Shown here: one piece after another, positions 55,386-64,000 of the stretch
How the letters are laid out: each line of letters starts with the position of its first letter
How positions within the stretch are numbered: the first letter of the stretch is position 1
Origin: Granulicella pectinivorans
GTDB taxonomy: Bacteria; Acidobacteriota; Terriglobia; Terriglobales; Acidobacteriaceae
Assembly (NCBI RefSeq): GCF_900114625.1
Contig: NZ_FOZL01000001.1
Location: 2,232,001-2,296,000 of the forward strand
Length of the DNA: 64,000 nucleotides
Reading direction: 5' to 3'
Made by a program: the position numbers and the translations under genes
Notes under the pieces: generated by a model
Database searches by the model: none
What the model was told of the DNA's origin: nothing
The model's input: the letters and a program-made list of their open reading frames with translations, nothing else

Positions 55386-56081
55386 ATGAGCGTTGTGGAT
55401 GCAGTTGATTTTGAAGGGCTTACGGCTGAGCAGGTTGTCGCGCAGATTGTCACCGATGCGGACGGCGGTGCGGTTTGTTTGACGTCCAGCTTCCAGACCG
55501 AGGACATGGTCGTGCTGCATATGCTGCGGGTTGCCCTGCCTGGGGTTCCGGTGATCTTTCTGGAGACGGGCTATCACTTTCCGGAGCTGATCGCTTACCG
55601 GGACCGGATGGTGGAGGAGTGGAACCTCAATCTGATCAATGCTTTGCCAGCGACCACCGTTCCTGAGTTCGAAGGACAGTATGGCAAGTTGCACATCGTG
55701 CAGCCTACGGAGTGCTGCAAGATCCGTAAGGTGGAGCCGCTGATGCGGTCTCTGGAACCCTTCGACTGGTGGTTTACGGGTCTGCGGCGAGAGCAGTCTC
55801 CGACGCGTGCCGGGCTGAAGAAGGTCGAGGAACACACGACCCCGACAGGCAAGACGATGAAGAAGATCAGCATCCTGGCCGACTGGACGATGGCCAGGGT
55901 GGATGCCTATGCGGTGGAGCATGGGATTCCCCGGCTGGAGCTCTATGACCGGGGGTATACGAGCATCGGATGCGAGCCCTGCACTGCGATTCCGGCGGCT
56001 GGGGCGGACCCTCGCAGCGGGCGCTGGGGTGGGAATAAATTGGAGTGCGGGATCCATACTTTCTCAGAGAAGTTGGCCTGA
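55386..56081 (+). CDS. cysH: adenylyl-sulfate (APS) reductase, thioredoxin-dependent
   Basis: 231 residues; the ATG at 55386 has GGGAG at a good distance, while the ATG two codons upstream lies on the binding site itself. It reduces APS (or PAPS) to sulfite. SSFQTEDMVVLHML, FLETGYHFPELIAYRD and WFTGLRREQSPTRA are family motifs. The pairs TECCKI and IGCEPC mark the [4Fe-4S] APS-reductase type, and ECGIH near the C-terminus carries the catalytic Cys. With no APS kinase seen in the window, direct APS reduction makes sense. Last gene of the operon, 44 nt behind cysN, followed by a terminator. Confidence 0.95.
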   Translation: MSVVDAVDFEGLTAEQVVAQIVTDADGGAVCLTSSFQTEDMVVLHMLRVALPGVPVIFLETGYHFPELIAYRDRMVEEWNLNLINALPATTVPEFEGQYGKLHIVQPTECCKIRKVEPLMRSLEPFDWWFTGLRREQSPTRAGLKKVEEHTTPTGKTMKKISILADWTMARVDAYAVEHGIPRLELYDRGYTSIGCEPCTAIPAAGADPRSGRWGGNKLECGIHTFSEKLA

Positions 56082-56102
56082 TTGGTCGGACCTCCAGTGA
56101 GA

Positions 56103-56252
56103 AAAGTGGTCTGAAAGTGCACCGTTTTCGGTGCACTTTCGCTTTTGTCCGTATCGTGGCGTTCTAAAGGAGTTATGGGTTGATGACGGAAAAGGCCCAA
56201 TGTTTCACCAGAGCATTTTGGACGGTAAAAACATGGGATTCTGCATGGAAAA
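56103..56252. repeat. copy B of a dispersed intergenic repeat
   Basis: On the plus strand: AAAGTGGTCTG (56103-56113), ATGTTTCACCAGA (56200-56212), GGTAAAA (56224-56230) and GCATGGAAAA (56243-56252). The same words occur on the opposite strand at 16126-16222, in a partly different order. Fills the gap between cysH and xdhC. Confidence 0.55.
56113..56140 (+). terminator. terminator of the cysDNH operon
   Basis: Perfect 12-bp stem GAAAGTGCACCG / CGGTGCACTTTC, loop TTTT, then GCTTTTGT. Confidence 0.88.
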
Positions 56253-56398
56253 TATGGTCAATGGGCGGTCAACGTGTGTTTCCGGTTAAGTGGTATTTTT
56301 TTGTGCGGTAATCGGTTTTTACGGAAGGTCGCTCTATTGCGACTTTGCTGAGCGTCAGCATGACAAGAGCTTGTTGTGAGGTTGTAATGTGGTGACAT

Positions 56399-57460
56399 AT
56401 GCCGGAGCGTAGACGCATTGTCGAGTTGTGGCGGACCGGGGTGGGCCGGGTGCTGGTTACGCTGGTGCGGGCGGAGGGGTCCAGCTATCGGCGACCAGGG
56501 GCACGTTTGCTGCTTGGTGCCGGGGGGCAGTATGCGGGAACGATCAGTGGTGGGTGTCTGGAGACTGAGGTAACGCGGAAGGCGAGTTGGATTGTCCGGC
56601 ATGGGGCTGCGGTCGAGCGGTACTCGACGCTGTTCGACGATACAGCGGAGATTCCGTTTGGTCTGGGGTGCGGGGGGACGGTCGATCTGCTGTTTGAGCC
56701 GGTAGAGACGGCTGAGGCGGAGGCTTTGCTGGTGGCAATGGAAGGGGCCCTCGCAGGGAAGGAGGCTACGGTCAAGACATGGTTGCCGGAGGGTGGGCTG
56801 GGGTTGCGGCGGCTTGTGGTGAATGCGACGGGTGAGGTTTTGTTTCGGTCGGCTGGGATTTCGGATGATGAGATGACTGGGGTGTATGAGGAGCGGTTTG
56901 GGGCTCCGCAGCGGCTGGTGTTGATTGGGGCAGGGGACGACGCGAGGCCGGTGGCGGCGATGGGGGCGCTGCTCGGATGGAATGTTGAGGTGCTGGATGG
57001 GCGTGCGCAACTAGCTCGGGCGGAGCGTTTTCCGGGGGCCTCGCGGGTGCGGGCTGTGGAGGATCTGGCTTCGATCCCGTTCGAGGAGCGGGATGCGGTG
57101 GTGGTGATGACGCATAGCTACGAGCAAGACCGGGCAGCGCTGGCGGCGTTGTTGCGGGTGCCGAGGTTGCGGTATGTGGGGATTCTGGGGGCCAGGCATA
57201 GGACGGCGCTGCTCGTGGCGGAGGCTTCGGCGATGGTGGGGGTGACGGTGGAGGAGACGTGTGGGCGGATTCATGCGCCGATCGGGCTGGACCTGGGCGG
57301 GGATGGTCCGGAGGCGATTGCGCTGGCGATTGTGGCGGAGGTGCAGGCTTCGTGCCAGGGGAAGCTTCCGGCGTCGCGGAGGCTGACGCCGGGGGATGTG
57401 GCGGCACAGATTGAGCTTGGTGGTGCGAGCCGGTATTTGTCTTCGCAGTGCGCGGTATGA
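56399..57460 (+). CDS. xdhC: XdhC/CoxI-family molybdenum-cofactor insertion protein
   Basis: 353 residues. XdhC proteins bind the molybdenum cofactor, assist its sulfuration and deliver it to xanthine dehydrogenase-type enzymes. N-terminal XdhC_CoxI domain: VLVTLVRAEGSSYRRPGARLLL, GTISGGCLETEV, FGLGCGGTVDLLFEP with the conserved Cys. C-terminal Rossmann domain: RLVLIGAGDDARPVAAMGALLGW, VVVMTHSYEQDRAALAALL, YVGILGARHRTALL, HAPIGLDLGGDGPEAIALAIVAEV. The stop overlaps the next ATG (ATGA). The target enzyme is not in the window. Confidence 0.92.
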   Translation: MPERRRIVELWRTGVGRVLVTLVRAEGSSYRRPGARLLLGAGGQYAGTISGGCLETEVTRKASWIVRHGAAVERYSTLFDDTAEIPFGLGCGGTVDLLFEPVETAEAEALLVAMEGALAGKEATVKTWLPEGGLGLRRLVVNATGEVLFRSAGISDDEMTGVYEERFGAPQRLVLIGAGDDARPVAAMGALLGWNVEVLDGRAQLARAERFPGASRVRAVEDLASIPFEERDAVVVMTHSYEQDRAALAALLRVPRLRYVGILGARHRTALLVAEASAMVGVTVEETCGRIHAPIGLDLGGDGPEAIALAIVAEVQASCQGKLPASRRLTPGDVAAQIELGGASRYLSSQCAV

Positions 57461-58011
57461 AGGCTGCGGTGATTCTGGCGGGGGGAAGCTCGTCGCGGCT
57501 GGGGGAGCCGAAGCAGCTTGTGCGGATTGGCGGGGAGACGTTGCTGGACCGGACGGTGAGGGTGGCTCGGGAGGCAGGGTGCGATCCGGTGGTAGTGGTG
57601 CTGGGGGCTTCGGCGGCGCGGGTGGAAGAGGCGTGTGCGCTGGAGGGAGCGGTGGTGCTGGAGAATGAGCTCTGGGGCGAGGGGATGGGGTCGTCGCTGC
57701 GGATGGGGATTGCGGCGGTGAGGGATTTGGATGGGGCGGTGGTGATGACGTGCGATATGCCGGCGGTAACGGCAGGGCATTTGCTGGGGCTGATGGCGGC
57801 TGGGGGGAGGATGGCTTCGCGGTACGGGGGAAGGAATGGGGTTCCGGGTTATTTTCCGGCGGAAGATTTTGAGGAGTTGCTGCGGGTGACCGGGGATGTG
57901 GGGGCGAGGGAGCTTTTGCGGGGGGCTGCGGCTCTGGAGCTGGCGGCTGGGGAGATGGATCTGGATACGGAGGAGGATCTGGAGCGGGTGAGGATGGTGT
58001 TTGGGGAGTAG
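57457..58011 (+). CDS. mocA: MobA-like NTP transferase (molybdenum cofactor cytidylyltransferase type)
   Basis: 184 residues from the ATG at 57457, which overlaps the xdhC stop. The nucleotidyltransferase signature LAGGSSSRLGEPKQLVRIGGE lies near the N-terminus; VVMTCDMPAVTAGHL carries the metal-binding Asp, and NGVPGYFPAEDFEELLRVTGDVGARELL is as in MocA. MocA makes molybdopterin cytosine dinucleotide for the xanthine dehydrogenase family, which matches coupling to xdhC. The gene symbol rests on this pairing; a MobA role is less likely. Confidence 0.85.
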   Translation: MKAAVILAGGSSSRLGEPKQLVRIGGETLLDRTVRVAREAGCDPVVVVLGASAARVEEACALEGAVVLENELWGEGMGSSLRMGIAAVRDLDGAVVMTCDMPAVTAGHLLGLMAAGGRMASRYGGRNGVPGYFPAEDFEELLRVTGDVGARELLRGAAALELAAGEMDLDTEEDLERVRMVFGE

Positions 58012-59591
58012 GGTGCGCAGGGGGAGCTGGGGATAAAAAGTTCGACGGCGATGTCGAGCGCATCGGGCTCCTTCGACTTCGGTTGGCGCATGAAGATCAT
58101 TTTTTTTGTGATTGCTAATGTGATTTAAGCTACAAAGTTAGCCGCCTCGGTACCAGATCGGGTTGTGCTAGGTTGTTAGGCTGCCCCGGGATGAGGCGTG
58201 TGGGGTAAGAGCTTTCCGGAGATCGGGACGTATCTGGCGGTGGGGAGTGGCGCGCTGCGGTGACGGAGTACACGATGATCTAAATCTCAAATCAGCAGGT
58301 CTTTCGGGAAGGGCCGCTGATAATCCGGCTCCGCAGATTGAGTGTGGCCGGGTGTATCTGAGCATCAACGAAACTTCGACCTTTGTTGATGCGTTCCGAT
58401 TCGGCTGCTGCGGTGTCGTTCGATGCTCGCGGCGAGCTGCTGAGTGTGAAGCATCAAGGGGGTAAGGGCGAGTATCTGATTATCTACCATTTGACCGGGG
58501 CTGAGGCGGAGATTCGGGCTACCGCTTCTGGGACCGGGGTTTCTCCGGTGCGGTCTATTTTGCCGGCGGTAACTACGCGCCTTAAAGAGGTAGGGCCTTC
58601 GGGCGTTGACGGTTACGTCGGATTCTCTGTTTGAAGTGTTGCCGATGGAGAGAACGTTCAATCTGATACCGGGGTTAGGCGGTGGCGCTTGCTGTGGGAA
58701 TGGGGACAGGACAGGAGGTTCGCATTCGGGCGGTAGGGTCTAGATTGGCGGGAGCTATTTCAACCCCTGCCCTTTGAACGATAAATTTCTTCGGGATAAC
58801 AACCTCAACGGTTGCATGCGACTATCGACTAGGAAACATGGGAGGTTTGGAGGATTACTCATTCTGGGGATGAAGGTCTTCAGGCTTGGTGGATGCGATG
58901 CGGAAGGTGGCTGGTGCCGATCCGTGGTAGGACCAGCCGGATCGCGACTAAGTGCTTGAAGTCCCAATAGCTCTGCTCACTACGAGAACGATGGAACTTG
59001 ATTGGAAGATCTAGGACCTTTGTATGCTGTCTCGGGCTTGAAAGCATTCAAGCAGCAGCTCGGGCGCTCGGCGCATTTGTGCTCCTCTAAGATCTCGTGG
59101 AAACGAACGAGTCATGGCTTCTCAGTTTTGATTGCATCAATATATATTGGCTAATTCCCTCAGGGGGGAATTTGTATGTTGACCCATTGGGTTGGAATAC
59201 AGATTAGCGAGGCATTACCAAAGTGCCGGAATCGCACCAAAAGCTGTGCATCTGTGGTCATGTGGAATTTCAGGAAGAGGCGTATTCTGGTTTCCTAGAC
59301 GAAACTGAAGGAGCAACGTCCAACCGGTAGATGCGGTCGAATCTCTGTTTTTTTAGGTCTCTACCGGACGGATATGAAGGGGGGCCGCTCGCGGACGCGT
59401 AGGAAAGAATGGAGCTAAATGGGGTACACTCGTCATAGAGACCTAATAAAGAAAGTTTTCCACGCAACTGTTTACTTCTCTATGATTTCCATGTTGTGAC
59501 GTAAAACGCACAGAGTTTTAAATGAATTTTTAAGCAGCTATCTCGATCCAATATCTCGGTTCCAACCTTGAATCAAATGACGGGAATAGCG
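58012..59591. other. long stretch without a supported gene
   Basis: About 1.6 kb. The first half is GC-rich with only short frames lacking start signals. From about 59120 the DNA becomes AT-rich (for example CAATATATATTGGCTAATTC near 59135), probably the promoter region of the glycosyltransferase and capsule genes. I see no RNA gene, transposon end or clear terminator in it. Confidence 0.5.
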
Positions 59592-60632
59592 ATGGTGACC
59601 TCTGTAGGGACAATGACCGACAAAAAAACCTCCTTCATCGCCTCCTTCCCAAGCAATACCTGCATCATCATCCCCACCTACAACGCGGCTCGATACTGGG
59701 ATAGCCTTCACTCGGCCTTGACGAAGCAAGGGGTAGAGAGCGATCAAGTTCTTATCATCGATTCATCGTCCACGGACGGTACTGCTGCTCTTGTGCGGTC
59801 TGCGGGTTTTCAACTGAAGGTGATCCCGACAGAGAGCTTCCGTCACGGGGCGACTCGCCAGATGGCAGCGAAGATGGCTTCGTGGGCAGACTTTCTTGTT
59901 TATCTCACGCAAGACGCGCTTCCGTCCGATGCGGATTCGATTCAAAAGCTGCTGGACGCGTTCGCCGATCCCGATGTGGGCGGCGTGTATGGGCGTCAGC
60001 TTCCGCGGGAATCTGCCGATCCGATCGAGCGCCACTCGCGCCTGTTTAATTACACCGAAGTCTCCCAGGTGCGCACTTCGGGGAGTCGGGCCGAGATGGG
60101 AATGAAGGCGGCCTTCTTTTCAAATAGCTTTGCTGCGTATCGACGCAAAGCGCTCGATGCTGTGGGTGGATTTCCGAATGTCATCCTCTCGGAAGATTGC
60201 ACGGTCGCGGCACGGATGCTGTTGGCGGACTGGAAGATCGTCTACCAAGCGGATGCGAAGGTTATTCACTCTCATGGACTTTCGATACGCAAGGAGTTTT
60301 CTCGGTACTTCGATATCGGCGTTCATCATGGGCAGGAAAAGTGGTTTATCGAGCAATTTGGTACTCCACAGGGCGAGGGGGTGCGTTTCGTCAAGTCAGA
60401 GCTTAGTTTTCTGCGAAAGCATGGATACGCCTTCATCCCGCTCGCGCTCTTTCGTACCGTAAGCAAATACGTCGCCTACCGGCTTGGGCTTCATGAAGCA
60501 GATCTGCCTATGGGGCTGGTGGACATGATCTCTGCGCATCCTCATTACTGGCAGGATCGCCGACTGGATGAGCTTGCGAAACAGATGGAGATTGAGGTGC
60601 ATAGCCGTACCCCGCATGTGCCCAGGCCCTAG
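59592..60632 (+). CDS. family 2 glycosyltransferase (rhamnosyltransferase-like)
   Basis: 346 residues from the ATG at 59592, preceded by GGG at a suitable distance; ATGs at 59577 and 59613 are also possible. GT-A fold: CIIIPTYNAARYWDSLHSAL, QVLIIDSSSTDGTAALVRSAG with the nucleotide-binding Asp, then FLVYLTQDALPSDADSI, where TQDA replaces the DxD block as in rhamnosyltransferases, and GGFPNVILSEDCTVAARML. The C-terminal part has HGLSIRKEFSRYFDIGVHHG. Likely adds a sugar, perhaps rhamnose, in O-antigen or capsule assembly, in line with the following Wzi-like and Wza-like genes. Confidence 0.88.
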   Translation: MVTSVGTMTDKKTSFIASFPSNTCIIIPTYNAARYWDSLHSALTKQGVESDQVLIIDSSSTDGTAALVRSAGFQLKVIPTESFRHGATRQMAAKMASWADFLVYLTQDALPSDADSIQKLLDAFADPDVGGVYGRQLPRESADPIERHSRLFNYTEVSQVRTSGSRAEMGMKAAFFSNSFAAYRRKALDAVGGFPNVILSEDCTVAARMLLADWKIVYQADAKVIHSHGLSIRKEFSRYFDIGVHHGQEKWFIEQFGTPQGEGVRFVKSELSFLRKHGYAFIPLALFRTVSKYVAYRLGLHEADLPMGLVDMISAHPHYWQDRRLDELAKQMEIEVHSRTPHVPRP

Positions 60633-60806
60633 ATGCAAGAGCAGTTGATTGATCCGCTGCGAGTCGAGTTTTGCGGAAAGCGGGGGAATATGGATCCGGT
60701 CGTAATTCGGACCGTTTCCCTAAATCAATCGCAATACGGAGTGTGGAAAATCATCGCCCCGACAAGAAGGCGCTTCCCTAATCCTCCCGAGAAAGGCTTT
60801 TTCGGA

Positions 60807-62720
60807 ATGAAATCGGTCATCTCTCGCCCGCTTTCTTTTTCGGTGTTTGCTCTTTGCATTCTGTTGTCGACGAAGAGCACAGCGCTTCAGGGGCAAACTA
60901 TATCAAAGGCGGATTGGGAGTTCTTGCCGCTGCCGAACCGCAGCCTGCCGTTTTCGACGATGAGTGTGAACTTCAAAGGCCACGAAACAGACTTCCTGAG
61001 TCCGATTTCCGGGGTGACGGTTGTACCTGCTCCTTCCAGCGAGGTCCAAGCCACAAAGCCTACGTGGAGTTCACTCGGAAAGGTTTCTCCCGATGACTCT
61101 ACCTGGGATGTGTCAGCGAGGGACCGCATCGGATCGCCCAATGTTCCGATGGATAGTTGGATCTATCCGGCTTTGGAACGTCTTGGCGCTTTGGGGCTTA
61201 TTCCATCGCAAAATGCTTCCATCAGACCCTGGACGCGGCAAGAGTGCCTGCGACAGGTCAGAGAGGTTGAAGAAGCTGTAGGATCCTTCGGCCTGAGCGA
61301 CTCCGTCAATGAGGAGGGGCTTCGAATTTTGTCGGACCTGCAGAAAGAGTTGGCCGAACCGGAAGACCGCAACGGAATCGTTCTGGAATCAGCCTACACA
61401 CGCTACGGTGTCATTGCCGGTCCAGCGTTGACGGATGGTTTTCATTTTGGTCAGACTTGGTGGAATGATTTCGGACGCCCCCTGCGTCAGGGAGGAAGCG
61501 TGATTGCGGGTTATTCCGTGCGCGCCGTTACGGGGCGATACTTTGCCTATATCCGTCAGGAGGCGCAGCAGACACCTGGTACACCCGCGTTGACTCTGGC
61601 ACAGGGACAGTTCCTCAATGATCTGGACAACCTCCCCTTCGGAACTCCTGTGGTCCCTACGCCGTATCTTCCGACTCCCGCAATGGCTGCCTACCTGCGT
61701 CAGCGCCCCCTTGAAATGTATGCGGGTATGGCGTTCAAGGGCAATACGCTTTCCTTTGGGAAGCAGGCGATTTTCTGGGGTTTGAATACCATGGGACCGT
61801 GGTCTTTTTCGAGCAATGCAGAACCAACCTATAATCTGCGTTTGACGGCGAGTCGCCCACGCCCTTTCCCCTTTTTCCCCTTGCTTGGAACGTATCGCTA
61901 CGACTTTGTCTTTGGGAAACTGTCCGGTCACAAATATCCGGCGCGTCCATACTTCAACGGTGCGAAGATCGATCTGACCTTCGGCAGCAGTGTTGAGATG
62001 AGCTTCAGTTCGTGGTCGATTTTGTGGGGTGTTGGCCACCCGATGACGCTCCGCAGCCTAAAACGGAATCTATTCAGCTTCGATTCGACTGGGACCAATT
62101 TCGGTTATGGAGATCGTCTCGACCCAGGTGACCGAAAGAGCGGCTTTGACTTTCGTTATCGTGTCCCTGGGCTTCGGAATGTCGTTACGGTCTATGCCGA
62201 TGCCTACGCTGACGATGAGCCAAATCCCCTCGACGCACCACGGCGTGTGGCTTGGGCCCCAGGCATCTATTTGGCACGTCTGCCGTATCTTCCCCATATG
62301 GACTTTCGTTTTGAGGTGGCAAGCTCAGAGGAACTCAGCCAGGATGAGGGTCACGGTGGTAGGTTTTTCATCAACAACCAGTATCGCGACGGGAACACGA
62401 ACAAAGGCTTTCTGCTTGGCAATGCCGTTGGCCGGGATGGGCGCGCCTACGAGGGGCGAACCGGATATTGGTTTTCTGCCAGGTCACGTGTTGAGGTGGG
62501 CTACAGGCAGAGAGTCGTGAGCGAAAACTTTCTCGCGGGGGGTGGAACTACGACCGATGTATTTCTGAATGCGTCTCATGCCATCAACTCCGAATGGTCG
62601 GCACAGGTCTTTGCGCAATATGAGCGTCATTTCATTCCAACACTCGAATCGGTTGCTCACCACAATGAGAGCGGATGGCTCCAGATCACGTGGAATCCGA
62701 AGCTGCATCTGAATCGCTAG
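60807..62720 (+). CDS. Wzi-family capsule assembly outer-membrane protein
   Basis: 637 residues. The ATG at 60807 starts a signal peptide (MKSVISRPLSFSVFALCILL); the frame is open to 60633 but the leader fits only here. After a short unique N-terminus, VPMDSWIYPALERLGALGLI resembles the helical start of Wzi-like barrels. Repeated aromatic beta strands (GKQAIFWGLNTMGPWSFSSN, YDFVFGKLSGHKYPARPYF, FDFRYRVPGLRNVVTVYADAY) then run to the C-terminal strand (GWLQITWNPKLHLNR). Wzi-type proteins are 18-stranded barrels that anchor group 1 capsule at the cell surface. 175 nt from the glycosyltransferase on the same strand. Confidence 0.82.
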   Translation: MKSVISRPLSFSVFALCILLSTKSTALQGQTISKADWEFLPLPNRSLPFSTMSVNFKGHETDFLSPISGVTVVPAPSSEVQATKPTWSSLGKVSPDDSTWDVSARDRIGSPNVPMDSWIYPALERLGALGLIPSQNASIRPWTRQECLRQVREVEEAVGSFGLSDSVNEEGLRILSDLQKELAEPEDRNGIVLESAYTRYGVIAGPALTDGFHFGQTWWNDFGRPLRQGGSVIAGYSVRAVTGRYFAYIRQEAQQTPGTPALTLAQGQFLNDLDNLPFGTPVVPTPYLPTPAMAAYLRQRPLEMYAGMAFKGNTLSFGKQAIFWGLNTMGPWSFSSNAEPTYNLRLTASRPRPFPFFPLLGTYRYDFVFGKLSGHKYPARPYFNGAKIDLTFGSSVEMSFSSWSILWGVGHPMTLRSLKRNLFSFDSTGTNFGYGDRLDPGDRKSGFDFRYRVPGLRNVVTVYADAYADDEPNPLDAPRRVAWAPGIYLARLPYLPHMDFRFEVASSEELSQDEGHGGRFFINNQYRDGNTNKGFLLGNAVGRDGRAYEGRTGYWFSARSRVEVGYRQRVVSENFLAGGGTTTDVFLNASHAINSEWSAQVFAQYERHFIPTLESVAHHNESGWLQITWNPKLHLNR

Positions 62721-62727
62721 GCGTTTA

Positions 62728-63065
62728 GTGCGGCATCCGATATTGCATCGTTTTCTGAGCGTGAGAAAGAGGCCCTATAGGAAAGGGCCTACACCGGAGC
62801 GCTACACCATCGTCAACAGAGCACGAGGGGCCTGGCTAGACGGCATGGTATCAACCCGAAGACGGTCGCCAAATGGAAGAAGCGGAGGCCTGCCGATTGC
62901 CGAACTTGCCCTACCGTTCCCATGTCGACTGTTCTGACGGTTGCAGGAGGCCACCATCGTTGCGTTTCGCAAGCACACGTTGCTGCCGTTGAACGACTGC
63001 GTCTACGTTCTCCAGACTACGATCCGCTACTTTCCGAAGAACCGACAGGGGCGAACCGTGGTAAG
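62728..63065 (+). pseudogene. degenerate IS481-type transposase
   Basis: Pieces in different frames reconstitute a transposase N-terminus: QQSTRGLARRHGINPKTVAK, WKKRR (about 62815-62885), MSTVLTV (62922-62942), then EATIVAFRKHTLLPLNDCVY, VLQTTIRYF (62947-63036). Order and spacing match IS481-family transposases (helix-turn-helix followed by the TLLPLDDCLYALQ region). At least two frameshifts separate them, and the DDE catalytic part is absent. The remainder to 63173 has no gene. Remnant of an insertion between the Wzi-like and Wza-like genes. Confidence 0.75.
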
Positions 63066-63173
63066 CTCCGAGCACGGAACCCAGACAAAGTTAATCTCAA
63101 CCCAACCCAGCAACCGCCGGGACTAAGCACTTAGACGAGATGCGGCTTCGTCGGACATGAGGTGAGACAACCG

Positions 63174-63198
63174 CGAGTCTCGATTGCAAAGAGACTCG
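63174..63198 (-). terminator. possible hairpin terminator behind the Wza-like gene
   Basis: CGAGTCTC (63174-63181) pairs with GAGACTCG (63191-63198), loop 9 nt. It lies 13 nt behind the stop of the Wza-like gene on the minus strand. There is no strong U-tract. Confidence 0.4.
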
Positions 63199-63210
63199 AG
63201 ATTGTGAACT

Positions 63211-64000
63211 CTACTTCAATACGTTGATTGCCGCAATTCCCAAACCGAACTGTCCTACGATCGTTGCAACATCCACGAGATTGCGGAGAAGGGGACGTTT
63301 GTTCACCTGCTCGGGAACGACCACAGTGTCTCCCGGGAAGAGGTGCGTCGATTCAAAGTTGCCAGTGAAGAGAGCGGTGGAGAATTGTCGGCTGACCACG
63401 GACCCATCGGCTCTGATAATGTAACTTCTTGCTGTATCAGCTGTCCGTGTGCTTCCGCCGGCAAGATGGATGTAATCACGTGCTCTGCGGTGCGTGTCGT
63501 AAAGGAACTGAGTGGGTGTATACACGGAGCCGTATACACCGATGCTGAGTGGCCTCTGAGGAAGTACAAAGGTATCTCCGTCTTCAAGAGGTAATTCCGG
63601 GATGTCATCCAGGCTATTGCTATCGGGACGAATCGAAAGAACGACCCGTCCACTTGCTTTGACTTCCCGTAGGCCTGCTGCAATAGAGCGGGCCTTTTGC
63701 AGGGCAGCAATATCGGCGATCTGATCCTGAGGGTTGAGCGCGTTGGAAGCGCTGTTTGCTTCGGCGAGTTTGACTCGTCTCTCTAGATCGTCGGCATACT
63801 CATTTAGACGTTGCTGCTGGATCACCCGTGCAGACTCGCGCATAAACTCTGAGCCATAGAGGTAGGCTTTCGTCGTAATGCCGCCGGCCCTCGCGACAAG
63901 CTGGCGTAGATTCTCATCCGGGCCTGCGGTGTAGATCCCTGATGCCATAAATTCGCCCTCAAGGCGAACCAGTTTCGTCTGCTGATCCTGGGGTACACGA
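63211..64000 (-). CDS. polysaccharide export protein with SLBB domains, Wza-like (partial)
   Basis: C-terminal 262 codons; the frame runs off the right edge without a start (the ATG at 63948 is internal, since QDQQTKLVRLEGEF precedes it in frame). SLBB repeats: LEGEFMASGIYTAGPDENLR, QLVARAGGITTKAYLYGSEF, and later LPLEDGDTFVLPQRPLSIGV, YGSVYTPTQFLYDTHRRARDY, IHLAGG. A helical insertion with an RRVKLAEANSASNALNPQDQ stretch separates them. The C-terminus (LFPGDTVVVPEQVNK, then a hydrophobic VGQFGLGIAAINVL) matches SLBB-type capsule or exopolysaccharide exporters. It converges on the glycosyltransferase/Wzi-like genes. Confidence 0.88.
   Translation of the reverse strand, partial: RVPQDQQTKLVRLEGEFMASGIYTAGPDENLRQLVARAGGITTKAYLYGSEFMRESARVIQQQRLNEYADDLERRVKLAEANSASNALNPQDQIADIAALQKARSIAAGLREVKASGRVVLSIRPDSNSLDDIPELPLEDGDTFVLPQRPLSIGVYGSVYTPTQFLYDTHRRARDYIHLAGGSTRTADTARSYIIRADGSVVSRQFSTALFTGNFESTHLFPGDTVVVPEQVNKRPLLRNLVDVATIVGQFGLGIAAINVLK

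Noticed and set aside
57011..58063. 350-codon minus-strand frame rich in Pro, Ser and Arg opposite xdhC and mocA
   Set aside because: Low-complexity antisense shadow of two well-supported genes.

Overview
The window most likely comes from a member of the phylum Acidobacteriota, order Terriglobales (Granulicella/Terriglobus/Edaphobacter-like). The signs are two proteins of the acidobacterial VWFA-related family, a remnant of the acidobacterial ABC-permease (ADOP) type with its PadR regulator, a Gram-negative envelope gene set (LptE, OmpA-like, Wzi and Wza-like proteins) and a GC-rich backbone. The genus is inference.

Layout. 1-20220 is housekeeping chromosome: an M28-type peptidase (cut by the left edge), mscL, two VWFA-family secreted proteins around a small membrane protein, mtnA, lptE-holA, a manganese catalase, ftsH, tilS, a pilT-type ATPase, ispD-ispF, a TlpA-like thioredoxin, a DUF3106 protein and an ECF sigma/anti-sigma pair. 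20221-20295 is tRNA-Val(CAC). An integrative element of about 18.7 kb (20251-38922) is inserted in its 3' half and bounded by 45-bp direct repeats. From the left it carries a tyrosine integrase and excisionase, an HNH-like protein, a leftward operon of phage-like genes (two large Ala/Gln-rich proteins and a winged-helix/CHC2-zinc-finger replication-like protein) fed from an iteron-like repeat region, a serine recombinase, and cargo (a TIR/deoxyribosyltransferase-like protein, a coupled two-gene unit, a five-TM protein). No capsid, portal or terminase is recognisable. 38923-40200 is a graveyard: the sequence beyond the right repeat resembles the left end of the element and is followed by a beheaded RepA-like ATPase, which suggests an older tandem element.

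40500-51300 encodes envelope and surface functions: a lipoprotein with seven Ig-like repeats and a DUF3494 ice-binding domain, an OmpA-like barrel, and an FkbH-ACP-MBOAT-AlgX-like operon. A nearly gene-free stretch leads to tRNA-Pro(CGG).

52551-56140 is the sulfate-assimilation operon cysD-cysN-cysH. In front of it lies an unannotated 22-codon ORF with four consecutive cysteine codons and two more. Its ATG is about 7 nt behind a -10-like TATACT, and a hairpin downstream can mask the cysD ribosome binding site. This looks like a leaderless poly-cysteine attenuator, analogous to those described in mycobacteria, and is the most interesting signal here.

56399-58011 holds an xdhC/mocA pair for molybdenum-cofactor handling. 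59592-64000 is the edge of a capsule/exopolysaccharide locus (GT2 glycosyltransferase, Wzi-like protein, IS481-type transposase wreck, Wza-like export protein cut by the right edge).
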